A stretch of DNA of 64,000 nucleotides from Hyaloperonospora brassicae (taxonomy: Eukaryota > Oomycota > Peronosporomycetes > Peronosporales > Peronosporaceae). Location of the stretch: the NCBI GenBank assembly GCA_947650285.1, contig CANTFL010000204.1:47501-111500 (forward strand), written 5' to 3'. Below are positions 23,715-36,546 of the stretch, one piece after another. Made by a program: the position numbers and the translations under genes. Under the pieces are notes generated by a model, which did not search any database, was not told the DNA's origin, and was given only the letters and a program-made list of their open reading frames with translations. The number at the start of each line of letters is the position of its first letter. Position 1 is the first letter of the stretch.

Positions 23715-25500
23715 TCACGAATTGTCCGAAGCGATTTCGTCTGCAAACGAGTTGTTCGTCGGTTCTGTCTCGTCGTTTTTGTCACAGATGAGGTCCGACA
23801 GCGAGTTTCTCAGCTTCTTGTACGCTTCTTGGAACTTGAGGCACTCGCCATTCGCACGCCTAAATTCCACCAGTCGTTGGCCCGCGGCCTGCATAACAAC
23901 AAGTTGCAGTCAAGCACATCTTACGTCAGCATACGTCCGTCATCACAAGGTCGCCGGCAGCTAAAATGTGCAGGCGTAGCGCGCCAGCGCCAGGGACAAG
24001 GCGGCAACGGCAGCTTGGTGGTGCTGTTGCGACAAGCCTCTGTCGCTTGCTCGCAATGATGATGCGTTCCGACTGCCGACAGCAAACTTCGCAAAAGCTT
24101 CGTACATTGTCGAGAGAGAAGATGCGCACTGCGAATCCCACGTCCCCTGCGTCAGTAGTCATTGTGACCTTGGTTTTAAAACGGTCCTTGTGAACCACAA
24201 AGCGCGCCGACTGCTCTTTCAGCGCTTTTTCCACCCGCATCTGCAGCTCAGTCGCTGTCCGGCTCGACCGGAAACTTGTGTAAAGCGCTACATCTGATGC
24301 CAGGTAGGACGGTGGCTTCCTCGTGATCTGCCCTATAGTCGCAAACGCTGTAGCGGTCGGAAATGTCATCGATCGCTCAACGTCTACATCAAAAGGGTCA
24401 AACTCTTCGTCCTGCTGCTGCAGCCGTTTCGTTGCAGCTACACGCATCTTTTCGTCGCGCTCTTTGCGCTTTTCCTTCTCCACCTGCAGTTTGCGGCTCA
24501 AGAGCTCTGCACGCAGATCCTCCGATGCAACTACGTTTTCCTTAAACCAGGCATGTGACTTGATCTCTGCTATAGTGATGCGTTCTTGTGGGTCCACGTG
24601 GAAGATACGCGACAAAAGTGACATGGCGTTAGCCGAAAACGTGCCAGAACGAGCATGCGCCGCCCAAAAGGCGTCGTACTGTTTTGTCGCGCAAGCTCTA
24701 AACCACCAGTCTTGGTCAGCAGCGATTTGAAAGGGCGGGAAGCCTGCGAGCATGATGAAGAGCACTACTCCAGCTGACCACACGTCGGCCGGTTCTCCTT
24801 CGTACGGCACACACGACAGCACTTCCGGACTCATGTATCCTCGGGTGCCACACTGCGTGTAAAGCTCCACGACAGCTCCATCTGCCCTTCCTTTGAGTCC
24901 CGAGAGCCCAAAGTCTGCAATTTTCAGCACAAAGTTGGCATCCAGCAGCAAGTTCTCTGGCTTAATGTCTCGATGGTACACTCCTTGAGCATGACAAGCC
25001 TCTAATCCAGCTACAAGCTGCTGGAAGTAGGCACGCGCAATGCTCTCCGAGAAGCAGCCCGTGTACATCATAAAGTCAAAGAGCTCTCCCCCCGCGGCCA
25101 GTTCGAGGACAATCACAATCACCTGCTTGCTGCTGCTGCCGTCTCGTTTTGGGTACAATAGACCGTCGTGCACTGCAAGCAGACGCAGCACGTTCGCGTG
25201 CGACACGCGCGACATGGATTCCACTTCGCGGTAGACATTGATCATGGCTTTCCGGTGCAGTTTGGCCCTGTCAATGATCTTGAGCGCCACGCGCTGCTGA
25301 GTGACAGGATCCACGCCAAGCTTGACTTTGCCTTGGAGACCAGACCCGAGCGTGTGCAGCACCTGGTACTGCGCCAGCATGCGCAGCTGCATCTGTCGCG
25401 ATGAAGAGACAGCAGTATCAGTAGTAGTAGTAGCAGCAGCAGCAGCTTGTGGTGCGGACGGCATCGCGACGCTCATCTTGGCGACCGACGCCATGGGCAC
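23715..25500 (-). CDS. AMPK/SNF1-type serine/threonine kinase
   Basis: Two exons, 24106-25500 and 23715-23888, join in frame to 522 residues. The kinase domain spans about 45-319: glycine loop LGSGLQGKVKLG, Lys74 in VALKIID, catalytic HRDIKPENLLL (176-186), DFG (196-198), an activation loop with TQCGT (Thr215 aligns with AMPK Thr172) and SPE in place of APE (224-226). The C-terminal exon VEFRRANGECLKFQEAYKK resembles the KA1-like regulatory end of SNF1-related kinases. A basic coiled stretch (ELLSRKLQVEKEKRKERDEK) follows the kinase domain. The N-terminal 40 residues are Ala/Thr/Ser-rich and encoded by CAG/TAG-type triplet runs. It is a CAMK-group energy or stress kinase by family; the substrate is unknown. 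Another ATG at residue 3 or 9 is possible. Confidence 0.92.
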
Positions 25501-26499
25501 AGACAGCCGGCGAAGACTTTTCTTTCGCGTTGTTTACAATGCGATGCGGTGGCGTTTTCATTGGTCGAAATACATACGACCGCACAAAGGGAACAAACAA
25601 ACAAGACAGGTGCATGGACCCGCTCCCCTTTTGTCAAAAGTGTTCCTACCTCATTCTTGTGCAGGAAACTCGTCGAACTTTGAAACTTCTCATGGGCTTC
25701 ATGTGTGTAGCAGCGCAAACAGATGCTTCTGCGTAATAGCAGCTTTTCGGCCGCCGCAGTCTTGTCAAAAAAGATCTATTTGCTCCATTGCCGCCCATCG
25801 GCGAGCCCGATTCAAAATTCACGCCCATAACGTTGTCCCTCTGCAAAGTTTGATAGGTTTTCGAAAGGTCGTGCTGGCGCTGCGACTATCAAACCGCAAA
25901 CGAAGCCGCACAAGCAGGAGGAGGTCAGGCTGTCAGCTCAGCCTTACGATCTGGTGCCTGTAAACGAGAGTCTAGTTACATGAAATTGACATTCGTAAAT
26001 GTCAATGCGAATATCATCGTTACGGACAATGTGTTGGAATATTACGTCAAAAGGTGATATTCGGTGACTTTTGCTCATTATGAGACATAAGGCTATTCTA
26101 TCTGCCAACAAAGCGTCCAAATTATGGTGGACGCGCGCAATGGAGGCTAGCAGATAGTTACAGCTTACGTTTGTACTACTTTCATAGTTTCGAATATGGG
26201 AGGCCGTCGTTACCGAATGTGCGATGTTACTTAGAGTGTTTCTCTAAGTGATACCGCAAATTCGTTGACGCGAACGACGACCTTCCATGTTGCCCACAAA
26301 ACGGGGTATCCTCCGCTTGTGCTGACACAGGACAATCTACTTACCCTGAACACATTGTATGCAGCCTCCTCAATTCAGCACGTACAACGTATGTGCAAAG
26401 AAAGGCTGTATCTCCCAAACAGGCGTAGACGGAAGAATATAGAACTGCTTTTGATACAGTTGTACCTTCAAATAAACCCCTTTCGATCTTACTTGAATT
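25501..26499. other. Intergenic, no gene seen
   Basis: Kinase upstream region passing into repeat-rich, more AT-rich DNA after about 25970. A frame at 26265-26558 has no recognised domain and overlaps an LTR-like remnant. Confidence 0.5.
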
Positions 26500-26640
26500 A
26501 TGGTAAGCTACATTTTCCTAATATAGCTACCTACTCACCACTCATTGCGCACGTCTAGCAGCGATTGGTGGTAAAGTTGGTTGATATGGTGACCCATACT
26601 AATCAGTAAATGACCAATACCAAAGATTACCTGAATATGT
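26500..26640 (+). repeat. Degenerate gypsy LTR remnant
   Basis: The segment near 26533-26590 shares TCACCACTCATTGCGC, CGATTGGTGG and TTGATAT, in the same order and spacing, with the LTRs of the gypsy element at 41745 and 49324. Outside about 60 bases the match fades. Probably an old solo or partial LTR; boundaries uncertain. Confidence 0.55.
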
Positions 26641-26699
26641 CACATAGTTTCAACACTTACTTGTAAGTGTAAATATTATATACGTATATTATACGATAT

Positions 26700-28075
26700 T
26701 GATATTCTCAACATTGGCCATCCATGGTGTCAATGACATTTGAACGGACTCACCATGTAATATAGAAATGCTGATGTGGAACGCGTAGCGTCGACTTTTG
26801 CTTATCGATCAGAAGCGCAAGGAACAAAGCGTTAGATCCGGTGAAGCCATGAAAAGTCAAGTTCAAGCGTTCATAGGTAGCAATAACGGCAAGAAAAAGG
26901 AGAACAAAAGAAGTAGGGTATCAGCACAGGTTACTTCTTTACAAAATAAATATATCGATATGCCGAATTTCGTGTGAGGATCCGTGAGAATGTACAGCGG
27001 CAGAGGCCACAACGTGCACGTGTCGCGCAGGTAGCAAAAATCTTGCAAATACCTGATTTCCGCCAGTAGCGACTCATCTATGGCAAGTGAAGTCTGGCTT
27101 GTCGACCCAGGCGCGATGCATCATATTCTTCAATCGCGGTTACATGAAACAATACAAAAAGATTTTACGTGCCTCTCGCGGGCTACGGTGCTGTTCAAGT
27201 AGTGGGATAGACGAAATTCTAATGACAATAAAGGTTGCCTGTGCAAACAATAAGAATTGACAGCAAGGTAACGGGCACACTTTAATCTATCACGCACCCT
27301 ATTCTTAGTAGGTCGCTATACGAAATATGTTGGCTATGTCCCGTGTCAGATAGAACGGATTCTTTGCGAAGGCAAAATAGATAACATGCAAATTGGATGC
27401 GCGCACAGTCATGAACTTTTACAGCTGTGCATGAACCGATATCATCTCCATAAGCAGATGTGTCAGACCCGGCGGGTTGCATAAGGAAACCAATTTTTGC
27501 CTCTGGCACAGTAGACTGGAGCAAATTGCTCCTATAAAGATACAGAAAGAATACGAAAATAACTATGGTGTTGGCATCGATGTTGTGTCGGTAAAGTTGT
27601 GGGGAATCTGTGATGGTGCTCTTTGCAATCGGAAGCGAGGAAGTTATATACGTAAACCACACCTTCACATAAACACATGCCTAATTTTTTCCACGCTTAC
27701 TTTTGCAGCCCAAAACAGATCCATAATTTTCGTGGCAGTCGGTACTCCATTATATCTAGCGACGGAGACTCGCAATTTTGTGTGGTGCATTTGATGGAGG
27801 AAAAGTTCGAGATGACGGCCAAGATGTTCGAGCTTATTGTATTCGGTAAACCTGGACAGGCAAAATCGTGCAAAAACTTCATTTTGACATTGATGGAGAG
27901 TTTAAGTCATCTGACATCACTAATAATTGGCAGCAATTAAGGCATCATGCAGCATCTCACACTATCATGAACGCCTCGTCTCTACGAAGTGGTAGAATGA
28001 GCGATCTGAACGCGTATCGATTGTGCTCGTTGCAGGAAGTAGTAAACTGTATTGTCGTATGCGTATGGTAGAAAA
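26700..28075 (+). mobile_element. Decayed Ty1/copia fragment C (+)
   Basis: A copia protease active-site stretch (VWLVDPGAMHHI, normally DSGA) is readable at about 27090-27125. An integrase stretch (FDIDGEFKSSDITNNW; normally with DNGGEF) is at about 27873-27920, both on the plus strand. At about 26729 a TGGTGTCAATGAC resembles the copia primer-binding site TGGTATCAGAGC and follows a possible LTR end. No long frame remains. It stops before RT. Confidence 0.6.
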
Positions 28076-28334
28076 GCAGTGATGAAAGCTATGATTTTCC
28101 ACGACTACTTTCCGAATCGTGCTACCACTTCCAACAAATCGCCACACCAAGCAGAGACGGATAAAAACCACCGCTGGAGAAGCTGAGAGAGTTCGATTGA
28201 CATGCGTATGTGACAGTTTTCCAGCCAAAATGCGATAATTCTACATTTAATAAAGATGCTGTCGATTCATCGGTGTATAGAAAACACGAGAATAGTCATC
28301 GTTGAATTCACCTAAATTCAGTTGTTAACTAACT

Positions 28335-28408
28335 GGTCTTGTAGCGCATTTATGGTATAATATACCTATCCGGTCTTGTCGCGCATTTATGGTAAATACA
28401 ATCTAGCG
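28335..28408. repeat. 37-bp tandem duplication
   Basis: Two adjacent copies of a 37-base unit beginning GGTCTTGT and containing GCGCATTTATGGTA, with a few differences. Confidence 0.8.
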
Positions 28409-29086
28409 ATGGAATATGCTGTCATTGTGGCGAAGAAGCTGTGATGTATTTTCTTTAGATATGTAGTTACAATTAGCAATTCCAGGTGCTACAGAGTGCC
28501 GTTGAGGCCTACATTGTCGTCTTCAGACTAATTTTATTCTTTCTGTTATCTTAAATAGTGGACCCACGTGTCAACCGTGCTGGACCTCCCAATCCTGTCT
28601 TGGTGATCTCACGATCGTACTTCTAGTATTCCTCTCACGAACTCCACGTTCACACCAGTCCTATCATCTCGCGCAACTACTTGAGTATAGGGGTGGCCAA
28701 GCTCTTAGTGAACACGTCCACGACCATATCCCTTTTCCAACGTACTTAAACATGATCCCTTATTTGTCGCTCGCGTCTCGAATAATTTTCATTTTCACGT
28801 CAACATGCTTGGCGGTGCTTGAGATCACTTCGTTCCGGATCTGTTTTATCGATGCTTGATTGTCGACCAGCATTCGCATAGGTGCCTTGAATTGGAATCC
28901 AATCTCATTCATCAAGTTTTTAACCCTATCAGCTTTTTTATCCCTCAGTAGCAGCTACGAATTCAACCTCCGCTGTCAATTACTCTACTGTGGTGTGGTG
29001 TAGGGAATTTCTGAACGTGGAACTACCTACTATCGACTTGATAATAGGAGTGGTTAACTCGACGAGGGAGTCCGAGCACATCGAAG

Positions 29087-29221
29087 TCGACGAATCAAGG
29101 CTCGAAGATATAAGGTTCGACGATATAAGGCCCGACGAAGTTGGACGCGACGAGTTAAGACTCGATAAGACAAGATTCGACGAGCTAGGTCTCGATGAGC
29201 CAAGCCTTGACGAGATAACAA
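29087..29221 (+). repeat. 15-bp minisatellite, 9 units, pentapeptide coding
   Basis: Nine consecutive 15-base units of the pattern TCGACGAnnTAAGGC with no length change. Because 15 is divisible by 3 the plus frame stays open (28990-29229) and encodes five-residue repeats such as RFDDI, RPDEV, GRDEL, RFDEL and SLDEI. It lies in the insertion that splits copia A RNase H. Confidence 0.92.
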
Positions 29222-29504
29222 GACGATAAATTGTCCATCAAACTAGGCATTAGTATGAGTCGACGAGGGGGGTGAAGGAGAACCACTCAAGGGTCCTCTT
29301 ATAATCAGAAAGAGAATAAGAAAATATCAATACAGAGCAGAATATTTCAAATACAAGACACGTGCACACTTTTGAGGTAAGTCCCTGCGTGGTCTAGATT
29401 ATGCCTGCTGTCGAGCCTCGAGGAGCATAACTTGTAGAGGTCTCGATTGGAAGCGCCAAGAGTTAAGTAGGCCGGGGTGGGTATTGCTCGCTTCCAGAGA
29501 AAGA

Positions 29505-29725
29505 TGAGTCTCGTCGCGGCGAGCTGTTGACCCAGTAGACGGCTCTGCTCTAAGTCTCGTCGCACCGCGATCTGGTGACCCTGTAGACGGTACCGCTTTG
29601 AGTCTCGCTGCACGGTGAGCCGGTTACCCAAGAGACGGTACCGTCTTAAGACTCGGCGAACGGCGATCGATTGGCCCAATAGACGGCACTGCACAAAGAC
29701 TAGTCAAGCGGCGAGCCGATGAATC
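29505..29725 (-). repeat. 48-bp tandem repeat, about 4.5 units, 16-residue coding
   Basis: Units at 29518-29565, 29566-29613, 29614-29661 and 29662-29709, with partial units on both sides, each about 70-80% alike and each exactly 48 bases. The minus frame 29347-29694 stays open through all of them and gives 16-residue repeats starting CRLLGQSIAVRR, YRLLGNRLTVQR, YRLQGHQIAVRR and SRLLGQQLAATR. No family recognised. Confidence 0.88.
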
Positions 29726-32700
29726 TTTAATTAAAGACAACGTTAGTCTTCCAGTTGGACGTATTCTGCTCCCAGTGGCCTGTAAAGGCGTGAAAATACC
29801 GATTTCTACCCATTGGTACGAGGTACATGATTAGAGGAACGGAAACTGCTGAGATCAGGCAGTCTTTTGGAAAGGAATGTGAGAGGTTGGAGGTAAACAG
29901 CTAGGGTATACAGCTAGGCAAGAGCCACAAATGAGCCCGAAGGGGCGAACCGCGAAGATAATTGATTCGACGTACTAGCCCAACTGCTCCGACTGGCTTG
30001 GCGATTGCTATTTTGGTAATTCAAGAGTGTATTGCCACAGATCTGAATAGTTGCTATACCACAACAGACTGTTGCTGTAACTGACATCCTGCTGACATCC
30101 CCTGCACTTGAGACAAATCTCAACTCACGGATTTCCCAGTCGTCTTATCCGCGGCATATAATACGTCGGCGTAGCTCTTGACCTGTACGTCCTTGGTCAA
30201 TGCATCGCCTCTTGTGCAGCTTTACACTCGATGTTCTGGACAAGTACCGCAAAAAACTTCTTGAAATGTTCATATACTGGGTCATAGGTGCATAAATTTG
30301 TCGTGTCGCTCTGTGTACCGCATATGTATTGTCAGGTCGGCTGCATCAAGCGATCCAGAGCAAACTGCCCACCAGCGATTAGAAACTTATCCTTGCTGGA
30401 TTTCCGGCTTCCACCGCCCTTTCTCGGCAGCGTCTCCGCTTCTTTTCCCTCAGACGCTAGTGGCAACCCCTCCGCTATCGGCGTTCGCACTTCATTTGCC
30501 TGTTCTATTCTGTTTTCTCTCAAACATCCACGATGGTTGCTCCTAGTCGAGCGTGTATATGGTTGCGTCATCGTACGCGATTTTCATCCCTAGAAAGTTA
30601 TCCTTGGGTCCCAAATACTTCAGTATCATTGACTTCATGTCTTTCTTAATGTGGTCGAGAAGCGATACCTAATTTGGAGCAGCCAAAGCGTCGTCTACGT
30701 AAGTTCCCATGACTATTGTACCCACTCTGGTAGATTTGTAGTCCACACAAACGTCCTTCACGGACTGCACGAACCCAATAATTAGCAGCGTTTCATGCAG
30801 AAACTTGTTTTATAGTTAACCAGCCTGATTTAATTCGTATATACTTTTCACAAGTCTCAGACACTACTCATTTGATCCATTCACTCTGTGCCTTCTCGAT
30901 TCTTGAGTTGTAAAATTCATCTCCTCTGGCACGCCCAAATATATCTCAAAGTCTTTTTTTACGCTTTCACGTACGCACTCGGACCGTCAATTTGTCTGGA
31001 AAGTACACACCATAATCTGTAGACCGCTAAAATTACTTTGCCACTATCCATATCAAGTACTGCTGCAAACGTTAGCGTGTAATCGCGCTCCAGAACTTGT
31101 CCATCGCTTCCTGCCACCAATCTGGCTTCATAGCGCTTCATAGCAACGTTTCCATCCTTTTTCTTTCTTCAAGGCCCACTTGCTATGTAAGCGATAACTT
31201 CGTCACATTCCATGATTATAGGTGGGCTTCTCGCACTGTAGATGCCATGTACATTTTGGGATCAGGTAGACTTGCGTACATCTCCTCCCCGTGCCTAATA
31301 TCGACTTGGAGAGCAGCTGGGTGAGTGCGGACCGTGCAAATTCTGTCATAGCAACGATTAATGGTATATTCTTTGCTCTCGCTGGCACCTAATTATCGTC
31401 CGGTCCGGTGTCGTAATCTGTCCCTATAATGGACTTTGCGACTTCTTCCTTGCGCGTCTAGAGCATCGTGAACCCAGTTCTGTATTCCGAAGACAAAAAC
31501 ACAGCAAAGACGCTGTCTTTTTGTCTTTGGAATGCAGCAGTGTGGTGTATTCGTTAACAAGTCTACCATATGCGTCTTCTTCACCCGCATTATCCTATTT
31601 TTCTAGTTCCGTATCGTCTCTTTCAGGCCACACATAAACTCTTCCACGAGCGTCTAACCTAATTTCAATACAGATCGTTGAAGTCTCTCCTAACGCGATA
31701 CGCCAGCTTCTCCAGATCATTGTCGACCCGGCCCCGATCACTCGTTTAGCTGTTCGTTTCCCTTTTTGGTAACCGTTTTGATCGTTCCTACGTGTCTCGT
31801 CGTCACGACATGAAATGTTGGCAGTAACACCTGAAATCTTCTGTTTCTTCACTTTCTTCCACAATAATTCGTGGCGTACCTCGCTTGGTAAAATATATGT
31901 TCTTCGGGTATTAGTATACAGTGCAGGGGGCCGAATATAAATACATCATCGACGCTAGCTAATTTTACGGTCAGGACCTCGATCGGCGACTTTCGTTCAG
32001 TGTTGGATCATGTAGGCATAATCTATTGAGCATATATGCTGCATACTTAACCGCGTTTCCCCAGTACCCCAGCGTGAAACCACATTCAAAAGGATACATC
32101 TGATCATGTTGGTAATATTCCTTCGCATCTTCTCTTCCTTGCCGTTTGTTGCAGAATTGTTGGCTCCCGTCACTTGTCGTGCTGTTGCGGTCTTCCTTCA
32201 GAACAAGTGCAACGTCTCGTACTCTCCTCCGCCGTCCGTGCGTCACTCGAATCGTACTAAGAAGTGCTTGCAATCTTCGCAGCTTGGTTATCTGTTTTTG
32301 CTAAAAGCACGCGATAGTTGTTACTCTTGTGGTTCACAAAGTAAATCACGTACATGTTCTTTTTTCATAGCACACGACTGCACCGACAAAGTCTGTTGGG
32401 GATCTTATTACCACGGTCTTTTCGGCTGGCACGATTTTGTCTGCTTCCCCTATGCACACTTCAGACAATTCTGGTTAATGTGGTCCGTCAACCCCACTCC
32501 TTTCACAGGATCCCTTGCGAGTCGTTCGGTATCATCAAAATTGAATTTACAAAGCGTAAGTGAAAATGCATAGCGTTACTTTTAAACAGTATGCTCGGTC
32601 GTTTCAGACTATCCTTTTGCACCCATCACCACGTCGCGCATCATCGCAGATTTCCCGTCTGGGCGACCTCTATCCACTTCGAGTAAATTACTTTTGATCT

Positions 32701-33237
32701 GCAGTTGCGACAAAGTCGTCTTATCTTTCATGATGGCGTGTCGATTCTTGTATGTTACAACGGCAAATACCGCGTTGAGCAGCGTGCCTAGCGAAATCAG
32801 ATTCACGGCGAGTTTTGACGCCTAACGAGCATTATGTAGTATTACCCAGTATGGATCCGTGTCGTTGCTTACGTAGCCTTGACGTCCTGAGTCGTGTCAC
32901 GCGCAGGTTCATTTCATCATGAAGGATGGAGCCTTCGTCAGCTTTGTCGACCTCGAGCTAGCATTAAACATTCTCGTGTTCCACACCATGTGATTATTCG
33001 AACCAGAGTCCACGATGAAATCGTCCGGCGTCAGCTCACTTGCGACCAGACTTAATGTCTTAAGTGACATCCTATCACATGGCGTCCGTCTATCACAGTC
33101 TTAAGTGTCCAGCTGTTGCCCTGTCTAAAACGTCCCATTTGGTCGTTCGTCCCGTCGTGGTCCCACATGTCACGTCGTGCGGTAATCAGCCAATCAGGCG
33201 ACAACGTCCCATGGTATAGCACTTAAACCTAAAAACC

Positions 33238-33313
33238 TGTCAAATACCATAATTTCTAATAAAATCTACACAAGTTTTTGCCAGTCATATGGCAAGAAGC
33301 GTGCCCCGCTACA
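33238..33313 (+). repeat. E1 5' LTR remnant
   Basis: Shares TCAAATACCAT, CTACACAAG and the end AAGAAGCGTGCCCCGCTACA with the E1 3' LTR, but lacks most of the LTR upstream and has an internal deletion. Confidence 0.8.
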
Positions 33314-33332
33314 CCTGATAGCACTTTGTAGT
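33314..33332 (+). other. E1 primer-binding site
   Basis: CCTGATAGCACTTTGTAG directly follows the 5' LTR end. The E2 equivalent reads CCTGGTAGCACTTTGTAG, so a TGG-initiated tRNA-type site is the likely ancestor. The tRNA was not identified. Confidence 0.6.
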
Positions 33333-33363
33333 CTTTCCAGCGACCACAAACATCTCATTCAAC

Positions 33364-34476
33364 ATGTTGAATGAGGAGGAGAGCTCTTGCGCCACGCGTG
33401 AAGGCTTCAACCACTTAAGTGACATCGAATGGAGTGCGGTAGGAAGTATGAGTTCTACGGTAGGCAAAACCGCCATAAGCGCCATGTTGGAGTCTCTAGA
33501 CAGAGAACAACAGAATGCCGCTATAGCCAAGTTCATACAGCATGAACTTGTCGCCGTAAGGGAGAAAGTAGCCTTGCTTTACCAGCAAGGCTCTCAACAG
33601 GCAGAGCAGTTGAGAGAACTCGGTGCTCAACAGAAAAAGCTGTTGAAAAAGCATAAATTTAATGCTGATGTGAGCGGGACGACACACACGCGTCGTCCCG
33701 AAATCTTGAAGGTCGACATCTCCAAGTACAGAGGAGTCGAGGATGACTCCCTGTTAAGATGGTTCGTAGAACTAGACAGAGCCACTAAGGCACGTCGTAT
33801 CGACGATGAGCAAATGAAAGCAACAGTTGCTCAAACCCAATTGGCGGGACGTGTCGAGACTTGGGCCTTAGTGATGGAGATGAGCGACCCATACGCTTTT
33901 AGGTCACTATAAGCCTTTAAGACCCGGCTCAAACAGACGTTCGAACCGCCACGGGCTGAGTTCCGGGCTCGATCAGAGCTCCTGAAACTCAACCAGGGTA
34001 AGCGTGATGTGCACGCTTACGCTCAGCATATACGACTCCTTGCGAGTAGTATAACTGCTAACTCAGACCATGAGCACACGTTGATTACGGTGTTCGTGCA
34101 AGGGCTCGCAGAGGGGCCCGTCAGGATCCACCTGTTCCGCCTTGAGCTGAATACGCTGGAAGATGCGATATCAGACGCGGAACAGGAAGACTTTAGCATG
34201 AGACAGGCTCATGCTAGCTCAAACTCTTATCGTCCACCGAGACGACAAGAGATCGAAGGTCCAGAACCAATGGACCTCTGCTATGTTGAGAGCGAGAGAC
34301 CTCGCTCTTCAAACAACAAGCGATTGCAAAAGTGCAATCGCTGTCAGAAGTTAGGACACTACGATTACGAGTGTAGTGCACCACGTCCAGTACGAAACAG
34401 TCCTGAACGAAATGATCGGCCATTTTCCAGAAAGGGCAATGGGCTTAGGTCCAACACCGTTGCAAAGCCGCAGTAG
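33364..34476 (+). pseudogene. E1 gag
   Basis: Capsid/nucleocapsid region in two frames, 33364-33912 and 34009-34476, broken by a TAA at 33910. It contains a glutamine-rich coiled stretch near residues 45-100, a capsid-like region (YRGVEDDSLLRWFVELDRA), and a CCHC zinc knuckle CNRCQKLGHYDYEC near 34340. E2 has the same TAA. E1 alone has a TAG at 34474 where E2 reads Tyr. Confidence 0.85.
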
Positions 34477-34594
34477 AAAGGCGAACCATATAAAATGATC
34501 GGGGTCAGAAGGGGCAGGGCGTCCTACTGATCCAGCAACCTTAAGAGAATTTTGGAGATCTCTTGACAATTTTTTTGATCCAGATACACAATCA

Positions 34595-35047
34595 TTGTGT
34601 TTCTCTGCACCTGGTAATGAGGTATCATTCATCACCTTGAAGTTAAAAGTAACCAAATATCTGTCGCTCCGTGCTCTAGTTGACTGTGGGGCGTCGAACA
34701 ACTTTATTCGCCGCCAGTCACTAGAGGGTCGTAGACTCAAGTTCGTTAAGCGCGACATTCCTCTAACGCGGATGACGGTGCGTCTTGCTACAGGCGCATC
34801 TATAACAGTTGAGAAACGTGTAGTAGGAATCCACTACACGTTGGAGGGCGAACAGTACGATGATGACTTCATCGTACTGGATCTGGATGACAAATTTGAT
34901 GTCATCCTGGGATTACCTTGGATCAGAAGGCACGAGCCAAGGGTGAGCTGGCAGCATCGATCCGTAAAGATGCCTGCCGCTTGTTCATCAGGTGTCCATA
35001 CGACAATCCTAGGAGCGTTTACAAGCGTGTGGATGTACTACGAGTGA
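34595..35047 (+). pseudogene. E1 aspartic protease region
   Basis: A retropepsin-like stretch with LVDCGASNNFI where DSGA or DTGA is usual, followed by the hydrophobic ILGLPWI. The same Cys is in E2. The frame ends at 35047 before RT; intervening sequence to 35694 is broken. Confidence 0.8.
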
Positions 35048-35694
35048 GTGCGATGGCCTCACTTGCGGTACGGTCGTTAGCACGACTGCACAAGACCTCA
35101 GTGTAACTGATAACTACACTGTGGAGCAAGCCCCCAGCGGCTGTGCAGGAGTATAAGCAGAGTCGAAGGTCCACTACTCGAAGAAGCCGAGTGGATGGGA
35201 AATGGATGCATGCCTAGCGGGCACATACTAGAAGTAAGAAAATTGTTGCCGCCAAAGGGCATCACGGTCATCCTAGGTCTACTGGAGAGTCGACCGCAGA
35301 GAATCGGCTCCTGACTGTGGTTGCGCAATCACAGTCAGAATACGTCGAGGGAATAAGTCCCCACGTACTTGAGGAAGGAATTACTCAAGAGTCATTTGCT
35401 GAAGGATTAGGCCTTCAGCAACCTGTGGAACGAAGAGGAAGTAATTGAGACGTTGAACGTTTAATCAATGACGGATCAAGCGTAGGCTCTTATACGCTTG
35501 ATCTGATTGTGCCTCCGAAGTTAACTTCGGAGATAACTTAATTGCAAACGCTAGGACCATGAAGGTTCTTGCGTGATCTGCGTAGTGGCAAAGTCAAGTA
35601 GATCTTCATATTCGTCACAAAGGATGAGTATGTAACCGATATTCGGTCGGCAACAGTATTTGCTGAGAACAAACGAATTCTCAACAGCTCATCG

Positions 35695-36546
35695 ATGGAC
35701 GAAAGTGTCCTCGATGAGAAGACTCGGATTGAACGGTACACGTCTCAATCCTGGGAGTCGCTTCAAACAAATCATCTGTATAAGGATTTGATCGAATTCA
35801 TGAATGTCTTCCCTGAATCTGTGCTATGCGAGTTGCCTAAGGACAAAGGCACTCGACACGAGATCAAGCTCAAACCGGGCTCGAAGTACTGTGTCATGAA
35901 GCAGTGGCCACTGCCTCGTAAACAAGTACTAGCGATCGAAAAGTTCGTTGACGATCGCTGTGCAGCGGGCCATGTGAGGGAATCAACATCCTCTCACAGC
36001 TTTCCGACCTTATCTGTGCGAAAGGCCACAGGAGGATGGAGGACAGTGCACGCGTTCAACAAGTTGAATGCTGCAACGGTACCGAATCAGACGCCGATAC
36101 CGAGGAAGGACGTAATCATAGATGGTATTTCAAAGAGTACCACCTTTTCGTCCATGGATCTGATGGATGGTTTCTATCAGATCCTGATGCGTGAACGGGA
36201 CATCCCGTACACAGCAGTGAGCACCCCCAGCGGTATGTTGTGGTAGTGGCTCGTGATGCAACAGGGGCTGCGAAACTCCCCTGCAACATTAAACAGATGT
36301 GTAACAAATCTGTTGAGACCGGTGCGGGACTTCGCACCGAGTTACTTCGACAATGTGTTGGTCCATAGCCAGGGTATGGACATAGATACAGACGTGGGAG
36401 TTCACGGAACACACGTTCGTCAGGTTCTCCAACTTATGCGCAAGCATAATTTGTACGCCAACCTTAGGAAGTGTATATTCGCGGCTAGCAAAATAACGCT
36501 ACTTGGGTGCATCGTGGGTAAACACGGCGTGCTCCCTGATCCCTAG
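35695..36546 (+). pseudogene. E1 reverse transcriptase
   Basis: Two frames, 35695-36246 and 36253-36546, separated by a TAG. Visible motifs are WRTVHAFNKLNA, FSSMDLMDGFYQILM, and the catalytic box as YFDNVLVHS, so one of the two metal-binding Asp residues is Asn. E2 shares both the stop and the Asn. A further shared TAG follows LPDP at 36543. These lesions make the enzyme inactive. Confidence 0.88.

Larger units (their letters stand above)
28560..33080 (-). mobile_element. Decayed Ty1/copia element A (-)
   Basis: Reading the minus strand from about 33060 downwards gives, in order, protease (DDFIVDSGSNNHMV), a gag-pre-integrase piece (32609-32806), the integrase end (GYWGNAVKYAAYMLNRL, about 32020-32070), reverse transcriptase (30959-31141, RYEARLVAGSDGQ; YVDDALAAP near 30700) and RNase H (YADVLYAADKTTGKSV near 30160; AEVEFVAATEG near 28950; MLVDNQASIKQI near 28870). 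Frames are broken by many stops and shifts. RNase H is split by about 1 kb of foreign DNA (29000-30050). The element appears cut at its 5' side by gypsy element E1. Confidence 0.85.

Noticed and set aside
25301..25963. 220-codon plus ORF upstream of the kinase
   Set aside because: The first half is antisense to the kinase N-terminus; the remainder has no domain or start context.
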